From an uncultured Eubacteriales bacterium (GTDB lineage Bacteria; Bacillota; Clostridia; Oscillospirales; Oscillospiraceae): a DNA stretch of 64,000 nt. The position numbers were made by a program, and so were the translations under genes. Positions 15,950-27,835 of the stretch are shown here, one piece after another. Each line of letters opens with the position of its first letter. Position 1 is the stretch's first letter. The notes beneath the pieces were generated by a model, which did not search any database, was not told the DNA's origin, and saw nothing but the letters and a program-made list of their open reading frames with translations. The stretch is from NCBI GenBank assembly GCA_900315595.1, contig OMZQ01000007.1, positions 1 through 64,000 of the forward strand, written 5' to 3'.

Positions 15950-17053
15950 ATGAAGTTCACGTGTGAAAAAACGCTGCTTTCCAACGCCATTTCCATCGTT
16001 TCGCGTACCGTCAGCCCGAAAAGCAGCCTGGTATTTTTAGAGGGCATCTATCTGCGTGCCAATGAAAATCTCCAGTTGACCGGCTACAATCTGGAAACCG
16101 GCATCACGGTCCAGGTCGAAGCGAGCGTCCGGGACCCCGGCGAATGTGTCATGCCCACTCGCATGTTTGCGGACATCATCCGCAAGCTGCCGGAGGAGGT
16201 CGTCTCCATCGAGGTGGACGAGAGCTACCGCGTCAGCATCTCCGCCGGCGTCTCCAAATTCCATCTGATGGCGACCTCCGCCGACGAATATCCCCAGCTT
16301 CCCAAGGTCGAGGAGGAAAAAGCGGTCCATCTGCCGCAAAAGGCGCTGCGTGAGCTGATCTCCGGCACGCTCTTTGCGGTCTCGGACGACAGCGCCAACG
16401 CCATCTATACCGGCTGTCTGGTCGAGGCCGAGGAGGGCTCTATCACGATGGTCGCCATCGACGGCTACCGTCTGGCCAAGCGCACCTGGCACAATAACGA
16501 GGCAAAGTTCCCGGCGATGCACTTCGTCGTTCCCTCCGCCGCCCTCAAGGAGCTGGAAAAGATCCTCTCCGATACGGAAGACGAGGTTCTGTTCACCCTG
16601 GGCAAAAAGCATATTTCGTTCTCCGTGGGCAGCGCGTCCCTGATCTGCCGCCTGCTGGACGGCAAGTTTGTGGAATGGCGGCGCTTCATCCCGGAATCCA
16701 CGCCCATCAAGCTGGTCGCAAATCTGCGGGAGTTCACCGAGACCATCGAGCGCGTCAGTCTGATCGTCAGCGAGAAATACAAGAGCCCGGTCCGCTGTCT
16801 CTTTGCCAAGGACGGCGCCGAGTTCCGCACGGTCACGACGATCGCCTCCGCCGCCGACGGCTGCCGGATGGCAGGCGACGGCAAGGATACCGAGAACGGC
16901 TTCTCCTGCCGCTACATGCTCGACGCCCTGCACGCCGTCCCCACCGAGGAGGTCTGCATTGAGCTCTCCGGCGGCCTGAACCCGATCCTGCTCACGCCGA
17001 CCAGCGACGAATACGACTTTACTTATCTGATCCAGCCGGTCAGACTGAATTAA
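15950..17053 (+). CDS. dnaN: DNA polymerase III beta sliding clamp
   Basis: A 367-residue ring-forming clamp that tethers DNA polymerase to DNA. It has the three-fold repeated clamp fold with family text MKFTCEKTLLSNAISIVSRTVS at the start, GFSCRYMLDALHAV, and the expected end PILLTPTSDEYDFTYLIQPVRLN. GGAG lies 8 nt before the ATG. It sits downstream of the origin segment and starts the run of replication genes through gyrA. Length is normal, with no unusual insertions. Confidence 0.98.
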   Translation: MKFTCEKTLLSNAISIVSRTVSPKSSLVFLEGIYLRANENLQLTGYNLETGITVQVEASVRDPGECVMPTRMFADIIRKLPEEVVSIEVDESYRVSISAGVSKFHLMATSADEYPQLPKVEEEKAVHLPQKALRELISGTLFAVSDDSANAIYTGCLVEAEEGSITMVAIDGYRLAKRTWHNNEAKFPAMHFVVPSAALKELEKILSDTEDEVLFTLGKKHISFSVGSASLICRLLDGKFVEWRRFIPESTPIKLVANLREFTETIERVSLIVSEKYKSPVRCLFAKDGAEFRTVTTIASAADGCRMAGDGKDTENGFSCRYMLDALHAVPTEEVCIELSGGLNPILLTPTSDEYDFTYLIQPVRLN

Positions 17054-17110
17054 GCTGATCGCTCAAACACAGCTCCGCGCGAGGGTGCGGAACGCAAAGA
17101 AAGGCATCTT

Positions 17111-17359
17111 ATGAAAGTACGAATCCGCCGGATCCGTCCGGCTGAAGTCTCCATTCCGATCACAACCGAATATATCAAGCTGGAGAGCTTTCTCAAGCTG
17201 GCCGACGCCGCGCCGTCCGGCGGAATGGCAAAGACCTTCATCCAGGACGGAGCCGTCACAGTCAACGGAGAGGTCTGCACGATGCGCGGCAAAAAGCTCC
17301 GTCCCGGAGACGTCGTCGGCTTTGACGGCGCGGCCTATCGGGTCGGGCAGGGCCAATGA
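17111..17359 (+). CDS. yaaA: S4-domain RNA-binding protein, YaaA/RlbA type
   Basis: An 82-residue protein made almost wholly of an S4 RNA-binding domain: [34 protein letters not shown], then [16 protein letters not shown]. The position between dnaN and recF is the classic place of yaaA (rlbA) in Firmicutes, where it is linked to ribosome assembly. Its stop overlaps the recF start by 4 nt (ATGA), so translation is coupled. Confidence 0.92.
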   Translation: MKVRIRRIRPAEVSIPITTEYIKLESFLKLADAAPSGGMAKTFIQDGAVTVNGEVCTMRGKKLRPGDVVGFDGAAYRVGQGQ

Positions 17360-18468
17360 AGCTGCTCGATCTGCGTCTGACGGGCTTCCGCAACTACGAG
17401 GATCAGACCGTCGAATTTGACCCGGGAATCAATCTCTTCGTGGGTCAGAACGCCCAGGGCAAGACGAATCTGCTGGAGGCCGTCTGCTACCTCAGCCGCG
17501 GCGCGGCCTTCCGCACCCGCAAGGAGGCCGAGTTGATCCGCTTCGGCTCGGAATTCGCCGCCCTGGAGGCAAGGGTTTTCTCCTATGATCGGGAGCAAAG
17601 TCTGAAAACGGTCATGTTCGCGGGCAGACGGCCCCGCCAGCTCTTTCTCTCCGGCGTGAAAAAGCCCTCCCGCGAGGATCTGGACGGCGTTCTGAATACG
17701 GTCCTGTTCTGTCCCGAGGATCTTTCCGTCCTCAAAAAGGGAGCGGCGGAGCGGCGGAAGCTGCTCGACGACGCCCTGTGTCAGCTCCGGCCCCGCTACG
17801 CGAGGGCGCTGGAGGAATACCGCCGCAACTACGCGCAGAAATCCGCCGTGCTCCGGGAACGGGACGAGCACCCCGAGCTGCTGGATCTCCTCCCGGAATA
17901 CAACGAGCGAATGGCCCAGACCGGAGCGATCATCATCACCACGCGGGCCAAATATATCCGCCGGCTTGCGGAGCGGGCCGCCGTCCATCACGGGGCCTTC
18001 ACCGCCGACCGGGAGCAGCTCCGTCTGAGCTATCAGACGGTCTCTACGGTACAGGACCCGACGGCTTCCGCGCGCCAGGTCTACGACTGGCTGCGCGAGC
18101 ATCAGGAGAGCCACGCCCGGGCGGAGCTGGCCTCGGCTCAGTGCCTCTCCGGCCCGCATAAGGACGATTTTGAGGTCGCCATCAACGAGCTCTCCGTCAA
18201 GACCTACGGCTCCCAGGGCCAGACCCGCACCGCTGCGATCTCCCTGAAGCTGGCGGAACGGGATCTGTTTGAGGCGGATACCGGCGAGCAGCCGGTCCTC
18301 CTGCTGGACGACGTGCTCTCCGAGCTTGACGCGGGCCGGCAGGATTTCGTGGTCAACTGCATCCGGAGCGGTCAGGTTCTGATCACCTGCTGCGAAACCG
18401 ACCGCGTGACCCACGCGGGACGGACGTTTTCCGTCGAGGGCGGGATCATAAGAACCGCGGAACCGTGA
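17356..18468 (+). CDS. recF: DNA repair and recombination protein RecF
   Basis: A 370-residue SMC-like ATPase that helps load RecA at gaps. Walker A is [14 protein letters not shown] (about residues 31-44). The signature region [13 protein letters not shown] and [20 protein letters not shown] is followed by Walker [18 protein letters not shown]. It starts inside the end of yaaA (ATGA overlap). All motifs needed for ATP binding are present. Confidence 0.97.
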   Translation: MKLLDLRLTGFRNYEDQTVEFDPGINLFVGQNAQGKTNLLEAVCYLSRGAAFRTRKEAELIRFGSEFAALEARVFSYDREQSLKTVMFAGRRPRQLFLSGVKKPSREDLDGVLNTVLFCPEDLSVLKKGAAERRKLLDDALCQLRPRYARALEEYRRNYAQKSAVLRERDEHPELLDLLPEYNERMAQTGAIIITTRAKYIRRLAERAAVHHGAFTADREQLRLSYQTVSTVQDPTASARQVYDWLREHQESHARAELASAQCLSGPHKDDFEVAINELSVKTYGSQGQTRTAAISLKLAERDLFEADTGEQPVLLLDDVLSELDAGRQDFVVNCIRSGQVLITCCETDRVTHAGRTFSVEGGIIRTAEP

Positions 18469-18504
18469 AATCGAATTCACGGATCGAGCAAAGGAATGAT
18501 TTGA

Positions 18505-18753
18505 ATGTACGTTCCCATCGGCAACGATTTTTCGATCCGGGAGCAGTCCATCGTCGGTATTTTTGATCTGGACAAGTGCTCCTACGGAAAAAAGACCCGG
18601 GAATTTTTGGCCCGGGCGGAGCAAAGCGGTCAGGTCGTCCCCGCGACGGACGATCTTCCGAAGTCCTTCATTGTGACCTCCGAATACGGTCTGGACCGCG
18701 TCTGGCTGGTCCAGTTCAACGCGGCCACCATTGAAAAGCGCGGGATCCGCTGA
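18505..18753 (+). CDS. remB: RemA/RemB-like DUF370 protein
   Basis: An 82-residue protein of the DUF370 family, with YVPIGNDFSIREQSIVGIFDLD at the N-terminus and a second half PKSFIVTSEYGLDRVWLVQFNAATIEKR. Its place between recF and gyrB is that of Bacillus remB (yaaB). Relatives are DNA-binding regulators of biofilm matrix genes; here the target is unknown. The ribosome site is weak (AAGGAAT). Confidence 0.9.
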   Translation: MYVPIGNDFSIREQSIVGIFDLDKCSYGKKTREFLARAEQSGQVVPATDDLPKSFIVTSEYGLDRVWLVQFNAATIEKRGIR

Positions 18754-18799
18754 GCCTCGCTCCCCCGGCATCGAAACCAACCTCAGCAAAGGATAATGA

Positions 18800-20758
<1,959 letters not shown>

Positions 20759-20763
20759 GGACC

Positions 20764-20805
20764 AGGGATTAGGGATTAGGGATCAGGGATCAGGGATCAG
20801 GGATT
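20764..20805. repeat. Six 7-bp tandem units AGGGATY
   Basis: AGGGATT x2, AGGGATC x3, AGGGATT x1 in perfect register between gyrB and gyrA. Related units occur at 43331-43352 and 58389-58422. Confidence 0.95.
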
Positions 20806-20861
20806 AACCAAGAGTTCTATGGTGACTGGTCCTTGGCAACTCAAAAAAAGGAAGAATACCA

Positions 20862-23363
<2,502 letters not shown>

Positions 23364-23407
23364 GCGGGCTTCCCGGAGCGGAACGCTGAACCGGAAAGGA
23401 TGGTTGT

Positions 23408-24265
23408 ATGAAAAGATCCGCCATTGTCGTGATGGCTGCCGCCGGAACGGCGGCTGCAGCGGCCTCGATCCCATATTTCTACCGGCAGAATACCGACCTG
23501 CGAGCCTCGCACTACGTTTTCCGCTCGCCGAAGGTGCGCGGAAGGCTCGACGGCTTCCGCATCGTCCAGGTCTCCGACCTGCATAATCACGAGCTGGGCA
23601 AGGGCAACTGCCATCTGCTCGCCCTGCTGGAGGCCCAGCTTCCGAAGCTGATCGTGATCACCGGCGACCTCGTGGACTCCTACCATCCGAACCCGGAGTG
23701 CGCCCTGCGCTTCTGCCGGGCTGCGTCCAGGATCGCCCCCTGCTATTTCGTCACGGGCAACCACGAGCACCGGATGTCCCGCGAGCGGCTGACGGAATTC
23801 CTCCGCCGGGTCGAGGATTGCGGCGTGACGGTCCTGCGCAACCGGGCAGTCGAGCTCTCGCCCTACGCGATGCAGGCCGAGGATCCGACCGACGACGCCT
23901 TCCGGCTGATCGGCGTGGACTGCCAGCAGGGCAAGACCGATACCCTCCAGCGCCTCATGCAGAAGCGCGACCCGGAGGAGCTCAATATCCTGCTCGCCCA
24001 CAAGCCGCACTATGCGGAATACTATGAAAAGGCCGGGGTGGATCTGGTGCTGACCGGTCATGCCCACGGCGGGCAGTGGCGTCTGCCCCTGATCGGGGCC
24101 GTCTACGCCCCCGGACAGGGCCTTCTGCCGGACTACACCGCCGGGATGTACCGCCTGGGGAATACCGTCATGTGCGTCTCCCGAGGTCTGGGCAATTCGT
24201 CCTTCCCGCTCCGGATCGAAAACAAGCCGGAGCTTGTGACCGTGACCCTGCGGGCGGAGAAATAA
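23408..24265 (+). CDS. Membrane-anchored metallophosphoesterase, YkuE-like
   Basis: A 285-residue calcineurin-like phosphoesterase. An N-terminal hydrophobic stretch (SAIVVMAAAGTAAAAASIPYF) is a signal anchor. Metal-binding motifs appear in order: QVSDLHNHELG, VITGDLVDS, VTGNHEHRM, LLAHKPHY and LTGHAHGGQWRLP, with PGQGLLPDYTAGMY typical of the YkuE/LpxG-like group. The substrate is unknown; relatives act on phospholipid or nucleotide phosphodiesters. AAAGGATGGTTGT precedes the ATG. It lies 44 nt after gyrA and may be co-transcribed. Confidence 0.88.
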   Translation: MKRSAIVVMAAAGTAAAAASIPYFYRQNTDLRASHYVFRSPKVRGRLDGFRIVQVSDLHNHELGKGNCHLLALLEAQLPKLIVITGDLVDSYHPNPECALRFCRAASRIAPCYFVTGNHEHRMSRERLTEFLRRVEDCGVTVLRNRAVELSPYAMQAEDPTDDAFRLIGVDCQQGKTDTLQRLMQKRDPEELNILLAHKPHYAEYYEKAGVDLVLTGHAHGGQWRLPLIGAVYAPGQGLLPDYTAGMYRLGNTVMCVSRGLGNSSFPLRIENKPELVTVTLRAEK

Positions 24266-24274
24266 TCCCCGCGG

Positions 24275-24310
24275 TTGAATTGAGAATTGAGAAGGGAGAA
24301 TTGAGAATTT
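24275..24310. repeat. GAGAATT-type short repeat array
   Basis: TTGAATTGAGAATTGAGAAG followed by GGAGAATTGAGAATTT. The same words recur at 57341-57371 and, inverted, at 57410-57440. Confidence 0.8.
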
Positions 24311-24330
24311 GCGGTGACAGGTGAAAATAG

Positions 24331-24369
24331 AAACAGGCCGCTTCCGAGAACTTCGGAAGCGGCCTGTTT
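24331..24369. terminator. Strong bidirectional terminator
   Basis: 16-bp perfect stem (AAACAGGCCGCTTCCG / CGGAAGCGGCCTGTTT) with a 7-nt loop, between convergent phosphoesterase and jag genes. Confidence 0.92.
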
Positions 24370-24379
24370 GCACGTTGGA

Positions 24380-25273
24380 TTACTGTTCTTCCTTCACGTA
24401 AGCTACGATCACGCGGCGGTTGGGCTCGGTGCCGGTGGAGTAGGTGGTCACGTTCGGGAAATCCTGGAGCGTGGCGTGGATGACGTGGCGCTCGTAGGCG
24501 TTCATCGGCTCCAGGGTCAGATTCTTCTTGTACTTGACGACCTTCGCGGCCATCTTGCGGGCCAGGCGCTGGAGGCTTTCCTCGCGCTTGCCGCGGTAGT
24601 TTTCGGCGTCCACGCTCACGCGGGTCCGCTTGGAGGTATCGTGGTTCAGAGCGTAGTTGGCCAGATGCTGGATCGCGTCCAGGGTCTCGCCCCGGCGGCC
24701 GATCAGGGCGCCGAGGTCGCTGCCGGTCAGCTCAACCTTGATCGTATCCTCCGCTCTCCAGGCGTGGGGAACGGCGTCGGAATCCATCCGTTCCAGCAGA
24801 CCCTTGAGGAAGGTCTCCACCCGTTCCTCCTGGGAGCCGGGCTCGACGGGGGGATAGTGCCTGGGCTCGGCCTGGGCCTTGGGCGCTTCGCGGCGCGGCG
24901 CCTGCTTTTTGGGCTCCGGTCTGGGCTGCTTGGGCGCTTCGGCCTTCGGGGCCTCACGGCGGGGAGCCGGCTTGGGCATTTCCAGCGGCTTTTCCAGCTT
25001 GGGGGCCATCTTCTTGGGCTTGCGGGAGGCGGCGGAAAGGGCCGGGGCGGGCTCGGCGGGGGCGGCGGGGGCGGCGGGGGCGACAGGCGCGGGGTCCGGA
25101 ACCTGATACGTGACCTTCACCTTCGCCGGAGAAGCGCCGATGCCGAGGAAGCCGGATCTGGCGTTCTCAAGGACCTCAACGCTGACTTCCTCGCGGTCCA
25201 TCCGCAGCTCGGCCAGGGCATTGCTGATCGCCAGCTCGATGCTCTTGCCGGTGGTGATGATATATTTTTCCAT
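24380..25273 (-). CDS. jag: Jag/KhpB (EloR) RNA-binding protein
   Basis: A 297-residue RNA-binding protein linked to YidC/SpoIIIJ and, in relatives, to cell elongation control. It has a Jag-N domain (residues 1-55: ITTGKSIELAISNALAELRM...GFLGIG), then an unusually long low-complexity linker of Ala, Pro, Lys and Glu (about 58-140), a KH domain (IGRRGETLDAIQHLANYAL) and an R3H domain (LARKMAAKVVKYKKNLTLEPMNAYERHVIH). It is the last gene of the rpmH-rnpA-yidD-yidC-jag operon, 22 nt after yidC. Confidence 0.93.
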   Translation of the reverse strand: MEKYIITTGKSIELAISNALAELRMDREEVSVEVLENARSGFLGIGASPAKVKVTYQVPDPAPVAPAAPAAPAEPAPALSAASRKPKKMAPKLEKPLEMPKPAPRREAPKAEAPKQPRPEPKKQAPRREAPKAQAEPRHYPPVEPGSQEERVETFLKGLLERMDSDAVPHAWRAEDTIKVELTGSDLGALIGRRGETLDAIQHLANYALNHDTSKRTRVSVDAENYRGKREESLQRLARKMAAKVVKYKKNLTLEPMNAYERHVIHATLQDFPNVTTYSTGTEPNRRVIVAYVKEEQ

Positions 25274-25295
25274 TGCTTACTCCTTTGTTTGCACC

Positions 25296-26690
25296 TCAGT
25301 CGTCGTAGCGGTGCGGATCATAGTTTCTGCCGCGGCGGTTGGGACGGCGGCTGTCGTCCGGGTCCTCGCTCGCGCCTTCGGCGTCGGTCATGCCGGACGC
25401 GGCTGCCTTCATCTCCTGATAGGCGGCTTCCTTGGCGGCCTGCTCGTTCTTCTGCCGCTGCTGGAGCTTCTTCTTGCTGGCTGCGCCGACCATGCCGTCG
25501 GGGTTCTCGGCCCTGCGCTCGGCGCGCAGACGCTCGCGTTCGGCCTCAAGCGCGGCCTCCTTGGCGGCGTTCTGACGCTTGATCTCGTCCTCGGCGTCAT
25601 AGACCTGCTTATAATGCTTGTTGAGGAAATAGTCCTGGATCAGGCTGAAAACGCCCTGCACGATCCAGTAGACGGACAGACCCGCCGGCGCCACGAAGCC
25701 GATGTACACCGACATCAGCGGCATCAGATAGGTCATCATCTTGTTGGACTGGGCCTGCTGGCTGCTCTTGGCCATTTCCTCGTCCTGGTTGCCGTTCTTA
25801 TCCACAACGACGGCGTTGTTCTGCTTCTGACCGATCAGCACGGAGACCATGTTGATCCCGCCGGAGAGGATGGGCAGCAGGAACTGGCCGACGGCGTTCC
25901 AGACGCCGGAGACGGCGAAGTAGTTCCAGAACAGCACGTGGGGGATCGTGGCAAGCTCGACGCCGAGCAGCTTGGTGTTCATGGCGACGATCGAGGGACT
26001 GATCGCCTTCATGGCCTCCAGATTGGTCTGGATGTAGGGCATGGCGGACATCTGCCAGTAGGCTGCGCTCCGCCCGCTGGACAGCGCCTTGGCGGTCATG
26101 GAGCCGGAGGAGATCAGCGCATTCTGGATCTGGCCCAGGGTTGCGTCCGAAACTCTGCCGTGGAACATCAGCCAGGTGATGGGCTCGCGGATGATTTCAT
26201 ACAGAGGGATCAGGATCAGCAGGGGCAGCAGCGACCAGATGCAGCCGCCGCAGCCGGAAGCGCCCTCCTTGCGGTAGAGCTCGTTGACCGCCGCCTGATA
26301 GGCCTGCTTGTCGTCGCCGTACTTCTCCTCCAGCGCCTTGACCTGCGGGGTCAGGCGGGACATCTTCATCATGCCCTTCTTGCTCTTGGCGGAGGCGGGC
26401 AGAAGAATGATCTTGACGATCAGCGCGAACAGGATCAGCGCAACGCCGAAATTGCCGGTCAGATTGTAGAGCCAGCTCAGCAGATAGGAGAACGGGAGCT
26501 TGACGTAGTCAAAAAGACCCAGCTTGTATTCGGTGGACAGGCTCTCGATATTCACCGAAGTTCCGTCCTCGGTCAGATGCTGGGCGGCGGGGTTGGAGAT
26601 GGAGCAGCCTGTGAGCGTCAGGGCAAGGATCAGAACCAGGATCAGAACGATCAGGCCCGAGCGTCGGGAGTTGTTTCGATGTTGTTTCAT
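25296..26690 (-). CDS. yidC: Membrane protein insertase YidC/OxaA
   Basis: A 464-residue insertase for membrane proteins. An N-terminal lipoprotein signal (LILVLILALTLTGCS, Cys29) is followed by the conserved membrane core, with PFSYLLSWLYNLTGNFGVALILF, a second helix pair around WSLLPLLILIPLYEIIREPITW, and a last helix at GFVAPAGLSVYWIVQGVFSLIQDYFLNK. The C-terminus is a long, charged, probably ribosome-binding tail (about 90 residues, rich in K/R/E/A). The start at 26690 is preceded by GGAGA and leaves a proper lipobox; the longer frame has none. Confidence 0.93.
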   Translation of the reverse strand: MKQHRNNSRRSGLIVLILVLILALTLTGCSISNPAAQHLTEDGTSVNIESLSTEYKLGLFDYVKLPFSYLLSWLYNLTGNFGVALILFALIVKIILLPASAKSKKGMMKMSRLTPQVKALEEKYGDDKQAYQAAVNELYRKEGASGCGGCIWSLLPLLILIPLYEIIREPITWLMFHGRVSDATLGQIQNALISSGSMTAKALSSGRSAAYWQMSAMPYIQTNLEAMKAISPSIVAMNTKLLGVELATIPHVLFWNYFAVSGVWNAVGQFLLPILSGGINMVSVLIGQKQNNAVVVDKNGNQDEEMAKSSQQAQSNKMMTYLMPLMSVYIGFVAPAGLSVYWIVQGVFSLIQDYFLNKHYKQVYDAEDEIKRQNAAKEAALEAERERLRAERRAENPDGMVGAASKKKLQQRQKNEQAAKEAAYQEMKAAASGMTDAEGASEDPDDSRRPNRRGRNYDPHRYDD

Positions 26691-26758
26691 CTGAAAGAAT
26701 TCTCCATATAAGTTTGTGGCTGCCGGCCGGAGCCGGCACGGATGCTCCCGTGACCGCG

Positions 26759-26971
26759 TCACGGGACGGGGTCGAAGTAGTCGTGCCTGGAATACGGATT
26801 GCAGCGGCAGAAACGCTTTGCGGCCAGAGCGCCGCCCTTGAGCGCGCCGTACTTGCCGATGGCCTGACGGGCATATTCGCTGCAGGTCGGCTCATAGCGG
26901 CAGCGCCGCGGAAATGCCGGGGAGACGAACCGCTGATAAAAGCGGATCAGCTTCAGAAACAGCCATTTCAT
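26759..26971 (-). CDS. yidD: Membrane protein insertion efficiency factor YidD
   Basis: A 70-residue peripheral membrane protein with the complete family pattern: LIRFYQRFVSPAFPRRCRYEPTCSEYARQAI, then KGGALAAKRFCRCNPYSRHDYFDPVP. It aids YidC-dependent insertion. The ATG at 26971 overlaps the rnpA stop (ATGA), and its ribosome site AAGGAG lies inside rnpA. Confidence 0.95.
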   Translation of the reverse strand: MKWLFLKLIRFYQRFVSPAFPRRCRYEPTCSEYARQAIGKYGALKGGALAAKRFCRCNPYSRHDYFDPVP

Positions 26972-27315
26972 TCTGTTTGCTCCTTCAGCAGACGCAGACG
27001 CCCGCACTGTCGCAGGAAGCTCCGCTCGAACTCGGAGAAATCTCCGTCGATGGCGCGCTGCCGCGCCACGATCACAACGTCAAAGCCGCGCTTGAAACGA
27101 TCCTCGTGGATGCGGTAGACCTCGCGGATGCGCCGTCTGGCGCGGTTGCGGTCCACCGCGTGGCCGAGCTTGACGCCGGTCGTGATGCCGAGCCGATTAC
27201 CCTGCGTTCCGTTGCGCTTGCAGTAGACCACGACGAAAGGGCCAACGGCGCTCTCGCCCTTGGCATACAGCTTGCGAAACACGTGATTGAGCTTCAGCGC
27301 CGTGGTAAACTCCAA
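26968..27315 (-). CDS. rnpA: Ribonuclease P protein component
   Basis: A 115-residue basic protein that supports the RNase P RNA in 5' maturation of tRNAs. The RNR signature is present as AVDRNRARRRIREVYR (about residues 52-67), with the N-terminal LKLNHVFRKLYAKG. Start is a TTG at 27315 with CGGAGG 8 nt upstream; no in-frame ATG lies before the conserved LNHVFRKLYAKG. It overlaps yidD and follows rpmH. Confidence 0.95.
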   Translation of the reverse strand: MEFTTALKLNHVFRKLYAKGESAVGPFVVVYCKRNGTQGNRLGITTGVKLGHAVDRNRARRRIREVYRIHEDRFKRGFDVVIVARQRAIDGDFSEFERSFLRQCGRLRLLKEQTE

Positions 27316-27452
27316 AGCAAATGCCTCCGATATGGGTTCGGGGCGAACAGATACTCCATCCGTTCACCCCGAACGCGTTTGCGAAAGCAGGAGACGGTCT
27401 CCCATGCCTTCGCGGCGGTCATACGCCAGCGCGCAGCCGCCATCCGTTCCAA

Positions 27453-27587
27453 TTAAGCAGAAATGACGGCTCTGCCCTTCGCACGACGGCGGGCAAGCAC
27501 CTTGCGGCCGTTTCTGGTCGCCATTCTCTGGCGGAAGCCATGGACCTTCGCTCTGTGGCGCTTGTGGGGTTGATAGGTACGCAGCAT
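27453..27587 (-). CDS. rpmH: Ribosomal protein bL34
   Basis: A 44-residue, very basic protein with the complete bL34 pattern: [20 protein letters not shown], then [20 protein letters not shown], ending VISA. AGGAGGTG lies 7 nt before the ATG. It heads the operon rpmH-rnpA-yidD-yidC-jag, which in most Firmicutes lies directly beside dnaA; here it is about 12 kb away, past gyrA. Confidence 0.97.
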   Translation of the reverse strand: MLRTYQPHKRHRAKVHGFRQRMATRNGRKVLARRRAKGRAVISA

Positions 27588-27688
27588 GGAATACACCTCC
27601 TGAATATAATATGCTCAACAGCTCTGGCGCCGGTGCGCGGAGCCGCAGCGAGTCGATGCAAAAGCCTTCGCAGGCTCATACGGCCTAC

Positions 27689-27718
27689 ATTATATCCCGA
27701 ACCGGGGGGAAAAGTCAA
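27689..27718 (-). promoter_or_regulatory. rpmH operon promoter
   Basis: Minus strand TTGACT, 18-nt spacer, TATAAT, about 100 nt before rpmH. Confidence 0.8.
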
Positions 27719-27835
27719 CATAAAATTTCCGGAACCCGAAAAATTGTGGTCGGATCAAGCCGGAGCCACGAAATATAGCGGTCGCTCCGGCAGGGAAACG
27801 GGCCGCCGCAGACTGCGGCGGCCCGGCAGGCGTTT

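Noticed and set aside
27364..27618. An 84-residue frame across rpmH
   Set aside because: Wrong frame; the true rpmH is the 44-residue frame at 27453-27587.
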